NCBI GenBank assembly: GCA_905221215.1
Contig: CAJNCI010000001.1
Coordinates: 124,001-188,000, forward strand
Direction of reading: 5' to 3'
DNA from: a bacterium
GTDB lineage: Bacteria; Bacillota; Bacilli; Lactobacillales; Streptococcaceae
Length of the DNA: 64,000 bases
Part shown: positions 39,055 to 46,627 of the stretch, one piece after another
Layout: every line of letters starts with the position of its first letter
Numbering within the stretch: position 1 is the first letter of the stretch
The notes under the pieces: generated by a model
Told to the model about the DNA's origin: nothing
What the model saw: the letters and a program-made list of their open reading frames with translations, nothing else
Database searches by the model: none
Position numbers and translations under genes: made by a program

Positions 39055-40011
39055 ATGTCTATTACAACCTTGCTCACCCTCTTGGTGTCTTCTATGCTGA
39101 TTTACTCAGCCCCCCTCATCTTTACAAGTATCGGTGGTGTTTTCTCTGAACGTGGTGGTGTGGTAAACGTCGGCCTTGAAGGAATTATGGTTATGGGTGC
39201 CTTTTCTGGAGTTGTCTTTAACCTTGAATTTGCAGAACAATTTGGTGCAGCAACTCCTTGGTTATCCTTGCTTGTGGCAGGATTAGTTGGTGGTCTCTTC
39301 TCTATCATCCACGCAGCTGCGACGGTTCATTTCCGTGCAGACCATGTTGTCAGCGGTACTGTATTGAACTTGATGGCGCCAGCCTTGGCTGTTTTCTTAG
39401 TGAAAGTGCTTTATAATAAAGGACAAACAGATAACTTAAGCCAGACTTTCGGACGCTTTGACTTCCCAGTCTTAGCTAATATCCCAGTGATTGGTGATAT
39501 CTTCTTCAAGTCAACAAGTCTGCTTGGTTATATCGCGATTGCCTTCTCCTTCCTTGCTTGGTTTATCCTCTTCAAGACCCGCTTTGGTCTTCGTCTCCGC
39601 TCTGTAGGTGAACACCCTCAAGCAGCGGATACCTTGGGAATCAATGTCTACAAGATGAGATATCTAGGAGTCATCATTTCAGGTTTCTTGGGTGGAATTG
39701 GGGGAGCGATTTATGCTCAATCAATCTCAGTTAACTTCTCAGTGACAACTATTGTTGGACCTGGATTTATCGCCCTTGCTGCGATGATCTTTGGGAAATG
39801 GAATCCAATCGGAGCTATGCTTTCAAGTCTCTTCTTTGGACTTTCACAAAGTTTGGCTGTTATCGGTTCTCAATTACCTCTCCTACAAGGAGTGCCAGCG
39901 GTTTACCTTCAAATCGCACCTTATGTTTTGACAATTCTTGTCTTGGCAGCCTTCTTTGGAAAAGCAGTTGCACCAAAAGCAGATGGTATCAACTATATCA
40001 AATCGAAATAA
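39055..40011 (+). CDS. nupC: Nucleoside ABC transporter permease NupC
   Basis: 318 aa, BPD_transp_2 family, about nine hydrophobic segments and the conserved loop GEHPQAADTLGINVYKMR. It is the partner of NupB (YufQ/NupQ-like). GGAGG stands upstream, inside the nupB tail. The operon ends with the bidirectional terminator shared with plsY. Confidence 0.92.
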   Translation: MSITTLLTLLVSSMLIYSAPLIFTSIGGVFSERGGVVNVGLEGIMVMGAFSGVVFNLEFAEQFGAATPWLSLLVAGLVGGLFSIIHAAATVHFRADHVVSGTVLNLMAPALAVFLVKVLYNKGQTDNLSQTFGRFDFPVLANIPVIGDIFFKSTSLLGYIAIAFSFLAWFILFKTRFGLRLRSVGEHPQAADTLGINVYKMRYLGVIISGFLGGIGGAIYAQSISVNFSVTTIVGPGFIALAAMIFGKWNPIGAMLSSLFFGLSQSLAVIGSQLPLLQGVPAVYLQIAPYVLTILVLAAFFGKAVAPKADGINYIKSK

Positions 40012-40016
40012 GAATA

Positions 40017-40056
40017 CAAAAAACGTCAGTTCTGTTCAAACTGGCGTTTTATTTTT
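40017..40056. terminator. Bidirectional terminator between nupC and plsY
   Basis: AAAACGTCAGTT / AACTGGCGTTTT with T/A runs on both sides; it includes the last codons of plsY. Confidence 0.8.
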
Positions 40057-40690
40057 TAGGATTTTGATGGGTTAAGTTTAATCCCCAAGGGACCAAATTT
40101 TCAGTTTTATTTTTGATACGAGCGATATTGTCCTTATGGCGAATGATAATCAAGCTAGCAAGAGCCAGGATAATAGCGATGAAGAGAGGGTCATAGTTGC
40201 TCAGGATAAAACCAAAAAGTGGAAAGAGTAGAACGCCGATAACAGCCACGATAGATGCTGTGACACTAGAGAGTGAAATCATACTACCCAGATAGAGGGT
40301 TCCAAAGAAAACAACCGCAAGGTAGAGGCAGAAGATAGGCGCAAATCCGAATATCACTCCAGCGCTAGTTGCGACAGCCTTGCCACCCTTAAATCCTGCA
40401 AAGAGAGGGAAGGTATGTCCAATGACAGCCAAAAGTCCAAAGATGAGAGGCGAAACGCCTTGCAGATGAAACATAATTGGAAGAAGTGTTGCTAGGGTTC
40501 CTTTGAAAAAGTCAATCACAAAGGTTGCCATACCAGCTGTCTTGCCTAAAATGCGGAAGGTGTTGGTTGTTCCTGTGTTACCAGAACCATGTTCGCGCAG
40601 ATTGATTTGAAAGAATACTTGTCCAATCCAGAGACCAGACGGAATCGAACCCAGCAGATAGGCTAGGATTAATAAAACTATTGTAATCAT
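40049..40690 (-). CDS. plsY: Glycerol-3-phosphate acyltransferase PlsY
   Basis: 213 aa integral membrane protein with about five to seven helices. The three PlsY motifs are recognisable: [10 protein letters not shown], the glycine-rich [21 protein letters not shown], and the region LLFPLFGF. It transfers acyl groups from acyl-phosphate to glycerol 3-phosphate, the first step of phospholipid synthesis. It is divergent from parE, an arrangement also known in pneumococcus. Confidence 0.95.
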   Translation of the reverse strand: MITIVLLILAYLLGSIPSGLWIGQVFFQINLREHGSGNTGTTNTFRILGKTAGMATFVIDFFKGTLATLLPIMFHLQGVSPLIFGLLAVIGHTFPLFAGFKGGKAVATSAGVIFGFAPIFCLYLAVVFFGTLYLGSMISLSSVTASIVAVIGVLLFPLFGFILSNYDPLFIAIILALASLIIIRHKDNIARIKNKTENLVPWGLNLTHQNPKK

Positions 40691-40825
40691 ACTCCTATTA
40701 TATCATGAATTGGGAAAGAAAGGCAGAGAATCTCTACTGAAATTGTCACACCGGAGAAAGAAAAATTTTGCAAAATCCTTGGAAAACCTGTAGAATAGTA
40801 AAGATGAACGAATAGGAGGTTCCTT

Positions 40826-42769
40826 GTGTCAAAAAAGGAAATCAATATTAACAATTATAATGATGACGCCATTCAGGTGCTAGAAGGGTTGGATGCGGTT
40901 CGAAAACGTCCAGGGATGTATATCGGATCGACTGATGGAGCAGGTCTCCATCACCTAGTCTGGGAAATCGTCGATAATGCTGTCGATGAGGCCTTGTCTG
41001 GATTTGGTGACAGTATTGATGTGACCATCAATAAAGACGGGAGTTTGACTGTGCAGGACCATGGTCGTGGAATGCCGACTGGAATGCATGCTATGGGGAT
41101 TCCAACAGTTGAGGTTATCTTTACCATTCTTCACGCCGGCGGGAAATTCGGTCAAGGTGGCTACAAGACATCTGGTGGTCTCCACGGGGTGGGTTCTTCC
41201 GTTGTTAATGCCCTTTCTAGCTGGCTAGAAGTTGAAATTACCCGTGATGGCGCAGTTTACAAGCAATGTTTTGAAAATGGTGGGAAACCTGTCACGACTC
41301 TGAAGAAAATTGGTACAGCGCCTAAGTCTAAAACAGGTACAAAGGTTACGTTTATGCCTGATGCGACCATCTTTTCTACGACAGACTTCAAGTACAATAC
41401 CATTTCAGAACGCCTCAATGAGTCAGCCTTTCTTTTAAAAAATGTGACCTTGTCTTTGACGGACAAGCGTACAGATGAAGCGATTGAGTTTCATTATGAG
41501 AACGGGGTGCAGGACTTTGTTTCTTATCTAAACGAAGACAAGGAAACCTTGACCCCAGTTCTCTACTTTGAGGGGGAAGATAATGGTTTTCAAGTAGAAG
41601 TTGCCCTCCAATACAATGATGGATTTTCAGATAACATTCTGTCCTTTGTCAATAACGTTCGTACCAAGGATGGGGGAACGCATGAAACAGGACTCAAGTC
41701 TGCCATTACCAAAGTCATGAACGACTATGCGCGTAAGACAGGTCTTCTCAAGGAAAAAGATAAAAACCTTGAAGGTTCCGACTATCGTGAGGGATTAGCA
41801 GCCGTTCTCTCTATCTTAGTTCCTGAAGAACATTTGCAGTTTGAGGGACAGACCAAGGACAAACTAGGAAGTCCACTAGCTCGCCCAGTTGTGGATGGAA
41901 TTGTGGCGGATAAGTTGACCTTCTTCCTTATGGAAAATGGGGAATTGGCTTCCAATCTTATCCGCAAGGCTATCAAGGCGCGTGATGCACGCGAGGCGGC
42001 TCGCAAGGCTCGTGATGAAAGTCGAAATGGTAAGAAAAACAAGAAAGACAAGGGATTGCTGTCTGGAAAATTGACCCCAGCTCAGTCTAAGAATCCTGCT
42101 AAGAATGAACTCTATCTAGTCGAGGGGGACTCTGCCGGCGGTTCTGCCAAGCAAGGTCGTGACCGCAAGTTCCAAGCTATCTTGCCTCTTCGAGGTAAGG
42201 TTATCAATACAGCCAAGGCTAAGATGGCGGATATTCTCAAAAATGAAGAAATCAATACCATGATTTATACCATCGGTGCAGGTGTGGGTGCAGACTTCTC
42301 TATTGAAGATGCCAACTATGACAAGATCATTATCATGACCGATGCAGATACCGACGGTGCCCACATTCAAACCCTTCTCTTAACCTTCTTTTACCGCTAT
42401 ATGCGTCCTCTTGTCGAGGCGGGACATGTTTATATTGCACTTCCGCCTCTTTACAAGATGTCCAAAGGTAAAGGCAAGAAAGAAGAAGTGGCCTATGCTT
42501 GGACAGATGGCGAGTTAGAAGAACTCCGTAAGCAGTTCGGTAAAGGTGCAACACTCCAACGCTACAAGGGGCTTGGAGAGATGAATGCGGACCAGCTCTG
42601 GGAAACAACTATGAATCCAGAAACCCGTACCCTCATCCGTGTCACCATTGAAGATCTGGCTCGCGCCGAACGCCGCGTCAATGTCCTCATGGGTGACAAG
42701 GTCGAACCACGCCGTAAGTGGATTGAGGACAATGTCAAATTTACGCTGGAAGAAACAACAGTGTTTTAA
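40826..42769 (+). CDS. parE: DNA topoisomerase IV subunit B
   Basis: 647 aa with a GTG start at 40826; AGGAGG lies 7 nt upstream. GHKL ATPase motifs EIVDNAVDEA, QDHGRGMP and [13 protein letters not shown] are present; the TOPRIM domain has EGDSAGGSA and the metal site TDADTDG. It differs from GyrB of this window in the KNKKDKG insert and the adjacent parC. With ParC it decatenates chromosomes. The region around the TOPRIM site has no obvious quinolone-resistance change. Confidence 0.97.
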   Translation: MSKKEININNYNDDAIQVLEGLDAVRKRPGMYIGSTDGAGLHHLVWEIVDNAVDEALSGFGDSIDVTINKDGSLTVQDHGRGMPTGMHAMGIPTVEVIFTILHAGGKFGQGGYKTSGGLHGVGSSVVNALSSWLEVEITRDGAVYKQCFENGGKPVTTLKKIGTAPKSKTGTKVTFMPDATIFSTTDFKYNTISERLNESAFLLKNVTLSLTDKRTDEAIEFHYENGVQDFVSYLNEDKETLTPVLYFEGEDNGFQVEVALQYNDGFSDNILSFVNNVRTKDGGTHETGLKSAITKVMNDYARKTGLLKEKDKNLEGSDYREGLAAVLSILVPEEHLQFEGQTKDKLGSPLARPVVDGIVADKLTFFLMENGELASNLIRKAIKARDAREAARKARDESRNGKKNKKDKGLLSGKLTPAQSKNPAKNELYLVEGDSAGGSAKQGRDRKFQAILPLRGKVINTAKAKMADILKNEEINTMIYTIGAGVGADFSIEDANYDKIIIMTDADTDGAHIQTLLLTFFYRYMRPLVEAGHVYIALPPLYKMSKGKGKKEEVAYAWTDGELEELRKQFGKGATLQRYKGLGEMNADQLWETTMNPETRTLIRVTIEDLARAERRVNVLMGDKVEPRRKWIEDNVKFTLEETTVF

Positions 42770-42796
42770 GTCGGTCTTTAACGAATGGGTATTAAC

Positions 42797-43615
42797 ATGA
42801 GAACTGAAACAGAAATGCTCGATGTGATTTTACAAACAGCCAAAACTTTACAAGTCAAAGCTGTCGCCATGTCTGGTTCGCGAGCTTGTCCAAAAGCTCC
42901 AAAAGATGAATTTCAAGACTATGATATAGTCTATATTGTGGATGATTTTGATAATCTGACGAGTGACCTTTCTTGGCTAGACCAGTTTGGCAAACGCATT
43001 ATTGAGCAAGAAGTCACCCTTGGTCACCGTCGCCTATATCTCATGCTCTTTGAAGATGGCAATCGAATCGATTTGACCCTCTGCCTTAAAGAACACATTC
43101 AAGAATGGGTGGACAGTGAAGCAGGATTTACTATTTTAGAAGATCCAGAAAATTTATTTGAATCCTATTTCCCAAATCTAGAGCGTTACTGGATAACCCC
43201 AGCTACTGAAAAGGATTTTGAAAAATCCTGCAATGAATTTTGGTGGGTGTCAACTTACGTTGTCAAAGGAATCTGTCGCCATCAAGTCATCTATGCCACT
43301 GACCATCTCTACGGTATTTGCCAGAAAGAGTTGTTAAAAGTCTTAGCTTGGCAGGTGGCAAGTGATAAGGGAAAAGTAGACGTCGGAAAGAATTACAAGA
43401 ATCTCTTTAACTATTTACCCATTGAGAAAGAAAAGGAATTATCAAATCTGCTTGATTTTTCAAGTATAGATAAAATCACTCAGTCTTTGTTTGCTACGAT
43501 GGAACTTTTCCACCAAGAGGCTCAATTCCTTGCTAACAAGATGGGTTTTGACTACGATAAGGAAGTTGCGGAGAGGATGGTTGAGTATGCTGAGGAGAGA
43601 CTTCTAAATCACTGA
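42797..43615 (+). CDS. Aminoglycoside 6-adenylyltransferase (AadE)-like nucleotidyltransferase
   Basis: 272 aa from the second ATG (MRTETEMLD), which aligns with the AadE N-terminus; an ATG four codons upstream (42785) is possible. The nucleotidyltransferase core is GSRACPKAPKDEFQDYDIVY with the DYD metal site, followed by LTLCL. Proteins of this family adenylylate streptomycin at position 6, but chromosomal homologues like this, sitting between parE and parC in Mitis-group genomes, are not necessarily resistance determinants. No strong ribosome-binding site is visible. Confidence 0.75.
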   Translation: MRTETEMLDVILQTAKTLQVKAVAMSGSRACPKAPKDEFQDYDIVYIVDDFDNLTSDLSWLDQFGKRIIEQEVTLGHRRLYLMLFEDGNRIDLTLCLKEHIQEWVDSEAGFTILEDPENLFESYFPNLERYWITPATEKDFEKSCNEFWWVSTYVVKGICRHQVIYATDHLYGICQKELLKVLAWQVASDKGKVDVGKNYKNLFNYLPIEKEKELSNLLDFSSIDKITQSLFATMELFHQEAQFLANKMGFDYDKEVAERMVEYAEERLLNH

Positions 43616-43704
43616 CTAATTTAAAAGATTAAACTATAGAAAGGATAGTTTGGTTATTTATAGTAACTGAACACCTTTTCCATAAAAACTACTCTACATT
43701 CTTT

Positions 43705-43807
43705 GAAAGGAGTTGAACACGCCCTGAATGCTGTGTGAAAAAGATGAATTTTCTTGTGAGCATGCTTACTTCAAGAATTTTCTATTTTCACTTGGTATTT
43801 TAAGGGC
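43705..43807 (+). ncRNA. Structured element in the parC leader
   Basis: GCCCT (43721-43725) pairs with AGGGC (43803-43807), GTGAAAA with TTTTCAC, TTCTTG with CAAGAA, and AGCATGCT caps the stem. The left side of the internal loop is AGATGA, the right side TTTCTA, matching the elements before deoD. Preceding GAAAGG and GAACACG also match. It ends 12 nt before the parC ATG. Confidence 0.55.
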
Positions 43808-43819
43808 TTTGTATCCTAT

Positions 43820-46300
43820 ATGAGTAACATTCAAAACATGTCCCTTGAGGACATTATGGGAGAGCGCTTTGGTCGCTACTCCAAGTACATTATTCAAGAC
43901 CGGGCTTTGCCAGATATTCGTGATGGCTTGAAGCCGGTTCAGCGTCGTATTCTTTATTCGATGAATAAAGATGGCAATACCTTTGACAAGAGCTACCGTA
44001 AGTCAGCCAAGTCAGTCGGGAACATCATGGGGAATTTCCATCCACACGGTGACAGCTCCATCTATGATGCCATGGTTCGTATGTCTCAGGATTGGAAAAA
44101 TCGTGAGATTCTAGTTGAAATGCACGGTAATAACGGTTCAATGGACGGAGATCCTCCTGCGGCTATGCGTTATACCGAGGCGCGTTTGTCTGAAATTGCT
44201 GGTTACCTTCTTCAAGATATCGAGAAAAAGACAGTTCCCTTTGCTTGGAACTTTGACGATACGGAGAAAGAACCAACTGTCTTACCAGCAGCCTTTCCAA
44301 ACCTCTTAGTCAATGGTTCGACTGGAATTTCAGCTGGTTATGCCACAGATATTCCACCGCATAATTTGGCTGAGGTCATTGATGCGGCGATTTACATGAT
44401 TGACCATCCAACTGCCAAAGTTGACAAACTCATGGAATTTTTGCCTGGGCCAGACTTCCCTACAGGAGCCATCATCCAAGGCCGTGACGAAATCAAGAAA
44501 GCCTATGAAACTGGGAAAGGGCGTGTGGTCGTTCGTTCCAAGACGGAAATTGAAAAGCTAAAAGGTGGTAAGGAACAAATCGTTGTTACTGAGATTCCTT
44601 ATGAAATCAATAAGGCCAATTTAGTCAAGAAAATCGATGATGTTCGTGTCAATAACAAGGTGGCAGGAATTGCTGAGGTTCGAGATGAGTCTGACCGTGA
44701 CGGTCTTCGTATTGCTATCGAACTAAAGAAAGACGCCAATACGGAGCTTGTTCTCAATTATCTATTCAAATATACTGACCTACAAATCAATTACAACTTT
44801 AACATGGTGGCGATTGACAATTTCACACCCCGTCAGGTTGGGATTGTCCCAATTTTGTCTAGCTACATCGCCCACCGTCGTGAAGTGATTTTGGCGCGTT
44901 CCCGCTATGATAAGGAAAAGGCTGAAAAGCGTCTCCATATCGTTGAAGGTTTGATTCGCGTGATTTCGATTTTGGACGAAGTTATTGCCCTTATCCGTGC
45001 TTCTGAGAACAAGGCTGACGCTAAGGAAAACCTCAAGATCAGCTATGATTTTACAGAAGAGCAGGCTGAGGCCATCGTTACCTTGCAACTTTACCGTTTG
45101 ACCAATACCGATGTGGTTGTCTTGCAGGAGGAAGAAGCAGAACTTCGTGAAAAGATTGCCATGCTTGCGGCTATCATTGGTGATGAACGGACTATGTACA
45201 ATCTTATGAAGAAAGAACTTCGTGAGGTCAAGAAGAAATTTGCAACTCCGCGTTTGAGTTCTTTAGAAGACACTGCGAAAGCAATCGAAATTGATACAGC
45301 TAGCCTTATTGCTGAGGAAGATACCTATGTCAGCGTGACCAAGGCAGGTTACATCAAGCGTACCAGTCCACGTTCCTTTGCGGCTTCAACGCTGGAAGAA
45401 ATTGGTAAGCGTGATGACGACCGTTTGATTTTTGTTCAAGCTGCTAAGACCACCCAGCACCTTTTGATGTTCACAAGTCTGGGAAATGTCATCTATCGAC
45501 CAATCCATGAATTAGCAGATATTCGTTGGAAGGACATCGGAGAGCATCTGAGCCAGACCATTACAAACTTTGAAACCAACGAAGAAATCATCTATGTGGA
45601 AGTAGTAGATCAGTTTGATGATGCGACAACCTATTTTGCGGCGACTCGTCTCGGTCAAATCAAGCGTGTAGAACGAAAAGAATTCACCCCATGGCGGACC
45701 TATAAGTCTAAGTCAGTTAAGTATGCTAAGCTAAAAGACGAGACAGACCAGATTATAGCAGTGGCTCCGATTAAACTAGATGATGTTCTTTTGATTAGCC
45801 AAAATGGTTACGCACTGCGCTTTAACATAGAAGAGGTTCCGGTTGTCGGCGCCAAGGCTGCAGGTGTCAAGGCTATGAACTTGAAAGAAGATGATGCGCT
45901 TCAGGCTGCCTTCATCTGTAATACCTCGTCCTTCTACCTCTTGACTCAGCGTGGAAGCTTGAAACGTGTTTCCATTGAGGAAATTCCAGCAACCAGCCGT
46001 GCCAAACGAGGACTACAAGTCTTGCGTGAGTTAAAAAACAAACCACATCGTGTCTTTTTAGCTGGAGCAGTTTCAGAGCAAGGATTTGTAGGTGATCTCT
46101 TCAGTACAGAAGTAGAAGAAAACGACCAGATTCTGCTTGTCCAATCCAATAAAGGAACAATCTATGAAAGTCGATTACAAGACTTGAACCTGTCAGAACG
46201 CACAAGCAACGGTAGTTTCATCTCTGACACGATTTCGGATGAAGAAGTTTTTGACGCTTATCTTCAGGAAGCTTATACAGAATTTGAATCTAAGAAATGA
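43820..46300 (+). CDS. parC: DNA topoisomerase IV subunit A
   Basis: 826 aa. The quinolone-resistance determining region reads HPHGDSSIYDAM with Ser79 and Asp83 both wild type; residue 91 is Asp, a state I recall from viridans streptococci. The active-site Tyr lies in AMRYTEARLSE. The C-terminal beta-pinwheel repeats start about residue 500. No Shine-Dalgarno sequence precedes the start codon; the structured element is directly upstream. It works with ParE to unlink daughter chromosomes. Confidence 0.96.
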   Translation: MSNIQNMSLEDIMGERFGRYSKYIIQDRALPDIRDGLKPVQRRILYSMNKDGNTFDKSYRKSAKSVGNIMGNFHPHGDSSIYDAMVRMSQDWKNREILVEMHGNNGSMDGDPPAAMRYTEARLSEIAGYLLQDIEKKTVPFAWNFDDTEKEPTVLPAAFPNLLVNGSTGISAGYATDIPPHNLAEVIDAAIYMIDHPTAKVDKLMEFLPGPDFPTGAIIQGRDEIKKAYETGKGRVVVRSKTEIEKLKGGKEQIVVTEIPYEINKANLVKKIDDVRVNNKVAGIAEVRDESDRDGLRIAIELKKDANTELVLNYLFKYTDLQINYNFNMVAIDNFTPRQVGIVPILSSYIAHRREVILARSRYDKEKAEKRLHIVEGLIRVISILDEVIALIRASENKADAKENLKISYDFTEEQAEAIVTLQLYRLTNTDVVVLQEEEAELREKIAMLAAIIGDERTMYNLMKKELREVKKKFATPRLSSLEDTAKAIEIDTASLIAEEDTYVSVTKAGYIKRTSPRSFAASTLEEIGKRDDDRLIFVQAAKTTQHLLMFTSLGNVIYRPIHELADIRWKDIGEHLSQTITNFETNEEIIYVEVVDQFDDATTYFAATRLGQIKRVERKEFTPWRTYKSKSVKYAKLKDETDQIIAVAPIKLDDVLLISQNGYALRFNIEEVPVVGAKAAGVKAMNLKEDDALQAAFICNTSSFYLLTQRGSLKRVSIEEIPATSRAKRGLQVLRELKNKPHRVFLAGAVSEQGFVGDLFSTEVEENDQILLVQSNKGTIYESRLQDLNLSERTSNGSFISDTISDEEVFDAYLQEAYTEFESKK

Positions 46301-46377
46301 TAAACAACAATGAAAAGCTTTTCATTAAGAAATTTGTCAATCTATAGATTCCAAGAGTTAAATCTGATTATATATAC

Positions 46378-46436
46378 AAAAACGAACAGTGCTGATTCCC
46401 AACTGATAGGGACTTAGCCTGCTCGTTTTCTTGTTT
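46378..46436 (+). terminator. Terminator of parC
   Basis: AAAACGAaCAG.GCT pairs with AGcCTGcTCGTTTT, followed by CTTGTTTTT. Two mismatches. Confidence 0.65.
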
Positions 46437-46439
46437 TTA

Positions 46440-46453
46440 GTGGTATAGACCAC
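46440..46453 (+). promoter_or_regulatory. NagR/dre-like operator upstream of lly
   Basis: GTGGTATAGACCAC fits the dre consensus of the GntR-family GlcNAc regulators (NagR/YvoA: about TGGTATAGACCA). It lies about 90 bp upstream of the main -10 candidates of lly. Confidence 0.55.
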
Positions 46454-46527
46454 CTGATGTTTAAATGTGAAATTAGTAACATATGAGCAACTATACAAGT
46501 TTAGCTAATAAAAAATAATATTTTTTA

Positions 46528-46541
46528 AGAAAACGATTGCA
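46528..46541 (+). promoter_or_regulatory. cre-like CcpA site overlapping the lly -35
   Basis: AGAAAACGATTGCA differs from the cre form TGAAAACGNTTNCA by the first base. It overlaps the -35 candidate TTGCAT. Confidence 0.45.
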
Positions 46542-46565
46542 TCTATAATATTTTTATGTTATACT
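46537..46565 (+). promoter_or_regulatory. lly promoter
   Basis: -35 TTGCAT (46537-46542), 17-bp spacer, extended -10 TGTTATACT (ending 46565). A TATAAT at 46544-46549 is an alternative -10. Confidence 0.5.
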
Positions 46566-46627
46566 CTTATTGTTTCAAGAAAGCGCGTTCAAGAAATAAT
46601 TCGTTCAAATATATATAGGAGTTTTGT

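Larger units (their letters stand above)
46301..46627. other. 327-bp parC-lly intergenic region
   Basis: It contains an 18-bp palindrome AATGAAAAGCTTTTCATT (46311-46328), the parC terminator, a NagR/dre-like operator, a cre-like site, the lly promoter and a short leader with direct repeats of TTCAAGAAA. No additional gene is visible. Confidence 0.8.

Noticed and set aside
42785-43615. Acquired streptomycin-resistance gene
   Set aside because: AadE-like, but embedded between parE and parC without mobile-element remnants or composition shift; more likely a chromosomal homologue of unknown substrate.
43820-44100. Quinolone-resistance mutations in ParC
   Set aside because: Ser79 and Asp83 are wild type; Asp91 is a natural variant.
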